Positions 59,154 through 64,000 of a DNA stretch of 64,000 bases are shown here, in pieces. The notes beneath the pieces were generated by a model. The model made no database searches. It saw only the letters and a program-made list of their open reading frames with translations, and was not told where the DNA came from. The DNA lies in NCBI GenBank assembly GCA_037954235.1, contig JBBMOA010000021.1, positions 21,973,125 to 22,037,124 on the forward strand. Reading direction: 5' to 3'. Positions within the stretch are counted from its first letter, which is position 1. Each line of letters begins with the position of its first letter. Origin of the DNA: Aulostomus chinensis (Eukaryota; Chordata; Actinopteri; Syngnathiformes; Aulostomidae). Both the position numbers and the translations under genes were made by a program.

Positions 59154-59531
59154 CCACGGTGGTGCAGTGGTCAGCACTGTCGCCTCACAGCAAGAAGGTT
59201 CTTGGTTCGAGTCCTGGCTCGGGAACGGGATGTTTCTGTGTGGAGTTTGCATTTTCTCCCTGTGCCTGCGTGGGTTCTCTCCGGTACTCAGGCTTCTTCC
59301 CACAGTCCAAAGACATGCAATTGGGGACTAGGCTGATTGATACTCTAAATTGATCGTAGGTGTGAATGTGAGTGTGAATGGTTGTTTGTCTCTCTATGTT
59401 GACCCTGCGATGGACTGGCGACCTGTCCAGGGTGAACCGCACCTCTCGCCTGAAAGCTGCTGGGATAGGCTCCAGCCCCCCACCACCCTTAACAGGAATA
59501 AGCGGAAGAAAATGGATGGATGATGGATGGA
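59154..59531 (+). mobile_element. SINE copy, family A, near full length, inserted in the piggyBac-like element
   Basis: The tRNA-like head has pol III boxes that fit the consensus exactly: A, TGGTGCAGTGG (59160-59170), and B, GGTTCGAGTCC (59204-59214), 33 bases apart. The body follows (TGTGTGGAGTTTGCATTTTC; CCCACAGTCCAAAGACATGC; GCGATGGACTGGCGACCTGT; GATAGGCTCCAGCCCC) and the tail is AAAATGGATGGATGATGG. It is the best preserved family A copy here; relatives lie at 14461-14820, 19791-19850, 33400-33655 and in the chimera at 43947-44147. It interrupts the piggyBac-like element, so it is the younger insertion. No clear target duplication was found. Confidence 0.88.
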
Positions 59532-59864
59532 ATAGAATGAATTCAAATCATTATGACTTTTCTTATTACATGAAATTATCCAGTGTAATAGATATTTTTC
59601 TCCAAAATATATATTTCACCACTCACGAGTGGTGTTAAAACTTAAAAAATACACTTTCCCTGGTCTTTGAAACATTCAGGAAGGACTAATCAATCATTTT
59701 TTTGAGGTAGCATAGGTCATTTAAACATTACAGTATGAATAGGTTTGGGGTTATAACTTTACTGAAAATACCTGCTACAAGGGCAATTCTTGGGCCGGGT
59801 CAAATTTGACCCGGACCATACTGTGAAGGTAAGGGATTTGAACAATATGTGAGGGTTACATTAA

Positions 59865-62355
59865 GTCATTCTTCACGTTTCTGTTCAATTCAGATCTTTT
59901 AACAAGAGCCTCCTTAGAGCGAATGCCATTCTCGGGACAGACTGTGAGGTCATGCTGGACAGATATTCTCTACACAGGTGCTTCTCAAAGGCGGAGAGAC
60001 ATTTCTTTATCACTGGATGCTCCAAATGTGATGTCAGCTCATGTCTGGCACACCTTTGTACCATCCTGTATTAAGGTCAAGGTCAAAGGAGAACGAGTGT
60101 GTGCTTACTGTCATACATTTGGACGAACTACAGGAGAATGTTGCCGTGGATGTTCTCCAGAGAGAATGAAGCCTTGACTGTTGTGTGAGCAAGAACATTC
60201 CAGTGATCCATAACAAACTATTGATGACTGTTGAAATGATGTCATGATACTGTCAGAAATCTTATTGGTGAGTTTGGTTGTTCTGAAGATCCCTCTCACT
60301 CTGCAAGACTTCCCTCCCTCTCTTCACACCTTCACAAATATGTCACCACTGCTCCGACAACACATATAGGACACATTCCTTCATTACACATCACACTGAT
60401 CTGTGTGTTAGAGGCAACACGAGGCAGCAGAGGAATTTACCATTGATGTTCTACATTACAGTTGAAGGATTGTTAAAGGATTCTGTATCAATAAAGATCG
60501 TGCAGAGCCGTGGATCACTGGTGAGGGAAACACTGCTGATGCTGGAAGTCACTGTATATTTGGCTTAAATGTAATCAGAAGAGTCCTGTGAAGACACGGC
60601 TGGGGGGCCACAGCCCTGCAGCACCACCCGGTCGGTTCACCCCAAGCTGAACAGTCATTGGCTGTGTTTCAGTCTGCGTCTGAGTGTCCTCACAAGTGGG
60701 ATGATGAATGAGGGGTTTTTCTGTCTCAGCGAGTCACTGACGAGTCTTTTAAAATGGTTAAAACAAACAGATTCACGGGTCCAAGGGAATGTGAAGCAAC
60801 AGAAAATAGATCCATCACGTCGATATCGATAAAATCTATGATGAAAAGAGCAGAGCAGCTGATCCTGTCAGTGGAAAACACTGGCAGGAGAACTCTGAGC
60901 GGTAGTAATAGACACAAGTAGTACTATATTAATACTACACCTGCAAAATAAAAGTCCCACTTGTAATTTTTTAATCGCAGGAAGTCACCGTTTTTTTAAA
61001 GGTGAATTGTGTCAAAATACCATTTTAAAATCTTTAATGGGGAGCTCCCAAAAACCATTAGCATTTTAATGCTCAATTAAAAGAAAATATGAAGAATGAC
61101 ATAAAAATGAATATTCCCTCTAATACTTAGAATATTCTGACATGTTCATTCTGAATGTGTTTATTACAGGGAAAAGACAACACGCACATTGGTGTTGATG
61201 TAAGCAGACTCTGCATGTGATTATGTTCATGGTGGTGATCATGTCATCATCATGAACAGTCACTGGCTCCTCTCTTTTGCATGTTCAAACAGATTCTATG
61301 GTCTACGGACTTCCGTCGGGGTACTTTGGAATTATTTTGAAATTAATAATTGGATGGAACACAATTGCTTTCATAGTTTCCTAACAGAAATTGAAACAGA
61401 GTGTCTAAATGATGTTGAGAATGTAAAGGAGATGAAGCACGTTTGGGATTAATGAAGTGTTTAGCGCTAAACACAAGAGCTTTGCTTCCTCGTCTGGCTC
61501 AGGATTGTAATCAGATGAATCATATGCAAATTGGTCATTTGCTGTTTTCACCATCAGTGCCACACAAACCTGAGCATGAGATCACTTCAAGCAGATGAGT
61601 ACAGTAACCGTGACAGTGCAAGTCTTAATGAACCAACACACACTTCTCAGAATAACCCAGTACACTTGACAGCCTCTGCAATGATGCGATAAATCAACAA
61701 AAAACAGAGCCTCCATCAAGGCTGCATCAGGTTTTATCTGATGATACACATCAAATGAACTTTATTTCCTTTTTACTCTTTTGAAATAAAAATGGTTCAT
61801 AATTCCCATCTTGTCGGGATGCAAGCAGGTCCTGTGTAATATCTGATGTAGCCCTTAACACATGTTCAGCAGGTTCGATCTTCAACACTCAGGAAACACC
61901 TGTGCACAAACAACGGCCTCAGGATCGACCCCTTTCACTGAATCCAGCAACAGACACAGGACTGCCGCCTGCTGCCTGCTGCCTGCTGCCTGCTGCCATT
62001 GTCTGCTCAGATGTCCCCATTGTTGCCGATGTAAATCAGGAACTGACGGCTGCAAACCCCTCTGTTGCGTTCCACTGAGGAGATACTGGAATGCTGACAT
62101 TTTGAGGAAGAAGAGATGGCTGCTCAGTACAAAATTGTGATACAAATATATACTTTGAGTTTTATGTTGATTAAATAAATAATTTGCCGCTGACAATATT
62201 TCCCAGTGTACCATTAAACTGCTTAAACTTCACAATAGTGTTTTTAGTCTTGTGTGTTTTAGAACTCTGTGTTCTCTTCACAAGTGAAGCCCTGCCAGAA
62301 TAGAGATGTGTTGGATTATAGGCTACTAACATTCCTCCTCCCGCTCAGCCAACCG
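59865..62355. other. Region without recognisable gene
   Basis: No exon or transposon recognised. Two abutting AGGTCA half-sites occur at 60074-60085. A short 7-bp tandem repeat lies at 61967-61997. Confidence 0.4.
61967..61997 (+). repeat. Short tandem repeat, 7-bp GCCTGCT unit
   Basis: About 4.4 perfect copies of GCCTGCT. Confidence 0.9.
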
Positions 62356-63448
62356 CATGGCTGGAGCCCCTCTGTGTGACTGGAGCCCCTGTGTGTGACT
62401 GGAGCCCCTCTGTGTGACTGGAGCCCCTGTGTGTGGCTGGAGCCCCTCTGTGTGACTGGAGCCCCTCTGTGTGACTGGAGCCCCTGTGTGTGGCTGGAGC
62501 CCCTCTGTGTGACTGGAGCCCCTCTGTGTGACTGGAGCCCCTGTGTGTGGCTGGAGCCCCTCTGTGTGGCTGGAGCCCCTGTGTGTGGCTGGAGCCCCTC
62601 CGGGTGACTGGAGCCCCTCTGTGTGGCTGAAGCTCCTCAGGGTGGCTGGAGCCCCTCTGCGTGGCTAGGCCGCTCCATGTAGCTGGAGCCTCTCTGTGTG
62701 GCTGGAGCCCCTCTGGGTGACTGGAGCCCCTCTGCGTGGCTGGGGCCGCTCCGTGTAGCTGGAGCCTCTCTGTGTGGCTGGAGCCCCTCTGCGTGGCTGG
62801 CGCCGCTCCATGTAGCTGGAGTCCCTCTGGGTGGCTGGAGCCCCTCTGTGTGGCTTGGGCCCCTCTGGGTGACTGGGTGACTGGAGCCCCTCTGCATGGC
62901 TGGGGCCGCTCCGTGTAGCTGGAGCCTCTCTGTGTGGCTGGAGCCCCTCTGCGTGGCTGGCGCCGCTCCATGTAGCTGGAGTCCCTCTGGGTGGCTGGAG
63001 CCCCTCTGTGTGGCTTGGGCCCCTCAGCATGGCTGGAGCCCCTCTGTGTGGCTGAAGCTCCTCAGGGTGGCTGGAGCCCCTCTGCGTGGCTAGGCCGCTC
63101 CATGTAGCTGGAGCCTCTCTGTGTGGCTGGAGCCCCTCTGGGTGACTGGAGCCCCTCTGCGTGGCTGGGGCCACTCCATGTAGCTGGAGCCCCTCTGAGT
63201 GGCTGGAGCCCCTCTGCGTGGCTGGGGCCGCTCCATGTAGCTGGAGCCTCTCTGTGTGGCTGGAGCCCCTCTGGGTGACTGGAGCCCCTCTGCGTGGCTG
63301 GGGCCGCTCCATGTAGCTGGAGCCTCTCTGTGTGGCTGGAGCCCCTCTGCGTGGCTGGCGCCGCTCCATGTAGCTGGAGTCCCTCTGGGTGGCTGGAGCC
63401 CCTCTGTGTGGCTTGGGCCCCTCAGCATGGCTGGAGCCCCTCTGCATA
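62356..63448 (+). repeat. Minisatellite, 19-bp unit, about 57 copies, with higher-order blocks
   Basis: The unit is CTGGAGCCCCTCTGTGTGG with variants (CTGTGTGTGA, CTCTGCGTGG, GCCGCTCCATGTAG). The left third is nearly uniform; the right two thirds are built from variant units in a recurring order. One block of about 150 bases (GGCCGCTCC, AGCCTCTCTG, GCGCCGCTCC, GAGTCCCTCTGG, GCTTGGGCCCCTC) appears at about 62740, 62900 and 63300. The first two are 160 bases apart: eight 19-bp units plus an 8-bp GGGTGACT repeat. Because 19 is not a multiple of three, each frame repeats every 57 bases. This produces long stop-free frames on both strands with a 19-residue period (for example the 280-residue minus frame 63507-62665). 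I regard these as non-coding. Confidence 0.95.
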
Positions 63449-64000
63449 GAGGGTCCATGTTTGTCTCCAGGTGCTCTAGCTTCATCCCTCAAACCAAAAC
63501 CTTGCAAGCTGGGTCAACTGGAGATTACAAAGCCCCTTCCCCATGAGCTGGAAAAAAACAAAAAACAAAACAAAACAAAACACTAACTCCCAACCTTTTT
63601 TTCCACAATGGGAACAGCGTTAATCAGCATTCAGTCCCAGGTCAGATGACCCCGCAGTAGAGACACCTGTGTTTTGGCCTGGCTCTGATCCAAAACATTG
63701 GATCTAAGTGTGTGTCTTGGCTCTGCTCAGATTAGAATTGGTGGGAACACAAAACCTGTGTGTACGTGATGATTTGCAGCTGGCTTCTGGCGCTTCCAAC
63801 CTCAGACATCCATTAAATGAACAGAGGGAGTTTCGCTATCGATATTATACAAAGAGAAATGAAAGCTTTGCAAATTTTTGTCATCTCCACCGCAATTTCA
63901 ATCCGTTTATGCACAAGTGACAGTGTTGCGTTCTAAACACAGACTGGAGCAAAAACAACAACAGAAACAACCAGAAGGACATGAATGGTTGATTCCAGTA
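63449..64000. other. Window end, no gene recognised
   Basis: Contains a short (AAAAC)n near 63557-63580 and the dispersed repeat listed at 63619-63765. No exon supported. Confidence 0.4.
63619..63765 (+). repeat. Dispersed repeat copy 2 (partner at 47690-47800)
   Basis: Homologous to 47690-47800 with an extra internal stretch of about 35 bases (AAAACATTGGATCTAAGTGT region). Same orientation in both places, about 16 kb apart. Class unknown. Confidence 0.55.

Larger units (their letters stand above)
58189..59864 (+). mobile_element. piggyBac-like DNA transposon with palindromic subterminal repeats, about 1.68 kb including a nested SINE
   Basis: TTAA, the piggyBac target, is present at 58189-58192 and 59861-59864. 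Inside the left TTAA is ACCCTTACTTACTGTTC; inside the right one (reverse complement) is AACCCTCACATATTGTTC, agreeing at 15 of 18 positions when aligned from AACCC. Next inward on both sides is a perfect palindrome around GGGTCAAATTTGACCC: 18 bases at 58209-58226 and 20 bases (CCGGGTCAAATTTGACCCGG) at 59795-59814. The right end carries a second terminal-like motif (CCCTTACCTTCACAGTATGG) between TTAA and the palindrome. The interior holds a partial transposase (58526-59071) and a SINE (59154-59531). The element cannot be autonomous. Confidence 0.8.

Noticed and set aside
59154..59225. Functional tRNA gene
   Set aside because: Exact A and B boxes, but no acceptor stem pairing or anticodon arm; it is the head of a SINE.
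62356..63448. CRISPR array
   Set aside because: The repeats are head to tail with no unique spacers, and the DNA is vertebrate.
62345..63507. Minus-strand frames of 208 and 280 residues as a repeat-protein gene
   Set aside because: They are explained by a 19-bp minisatellite open in several frames on both strands. No start context, splice sites or conserved non-repeat domain.

Overview
The window looks like nuclear DNA of a ray-finned fish, most likely a spiny-rayed (percomorph) teleost. The evidence is the repeat content: a Rex3/RTE retrotransposon copy, several teleost-type tRNA-headed SINE families, hAT and piggyBac DNA-transposon remnants, an R2/NeSL-like LINE fragment, and many long (CA)n/(GT)n, (AT)n and (GATA)n microsatellites. 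Nothing suggests bacteria, plasmids or phage: there are no operons, ribosome binding sites, CRISPR arrays or rRNA genes.

No complete host protein-coding gene can be supported. Nearly all open frames are short, and many lie in simple repeats or transposons. The best candidate host exon is a short cysteine-containing terminal exon on the minus strand at 50078-50245. It has a good splice acceptor and an AATAAA signal about 115 bases after its stop, but I cannot identify it. Two weaker exon-like stretches lie at 51514-51605 and 53357-53651 on the same strand.

Layout. 1-2.9 kb: unannotated, with a (CA)n tract and a T-run. 2.96-5.53 kb: a 5'-truncated, frameshifted Rex3 copy on the minus strand, interrupted by a 956-bp solo LTR flanked by a 4-bp CATA duplication. 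6.98-8.4 kb: an LTR- or promoter-like block with a TATA box and an AATAAA. 13.5-16.4 kb: SINE pieces, a 537-bp hAT-type element carrying a BED-finger remnant, and a separate hAT transposase C-terminal pseudogene. 18.8-22.1 kb: an RTE-like LINE tail, a SINE head, a dispersed repeat with paired AGGTCA half-sites, and a 1211-bp hAT-like element with 8-bp target duplications. 22.1-39.7 kb: poor in recognisable transposons. 40.1-41.5 kb: a gapped R2/NeSL-like LINE fragment next to a candidate solo LTR. 43.9-46.9 kb: a chimeric SINE and a near-complete SINE. 50-55.3 kb: exon-like candidates, a (GCC)n tract and a diverged duplication. 58.19-59.86 kb: a piggyBac-like element with palindromic ends and a SINE inserted in it. 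62.36-63.45 kb: a 19-bp minisatellite with higher-order structure.

The genes do not form a pathway. What the window records is transposon layering: LTR into Rex3, SINE into piggyBac, and one SINE family joined to another. All transposase and reverse-transcriptase reading frames seen are broken or incomplete.
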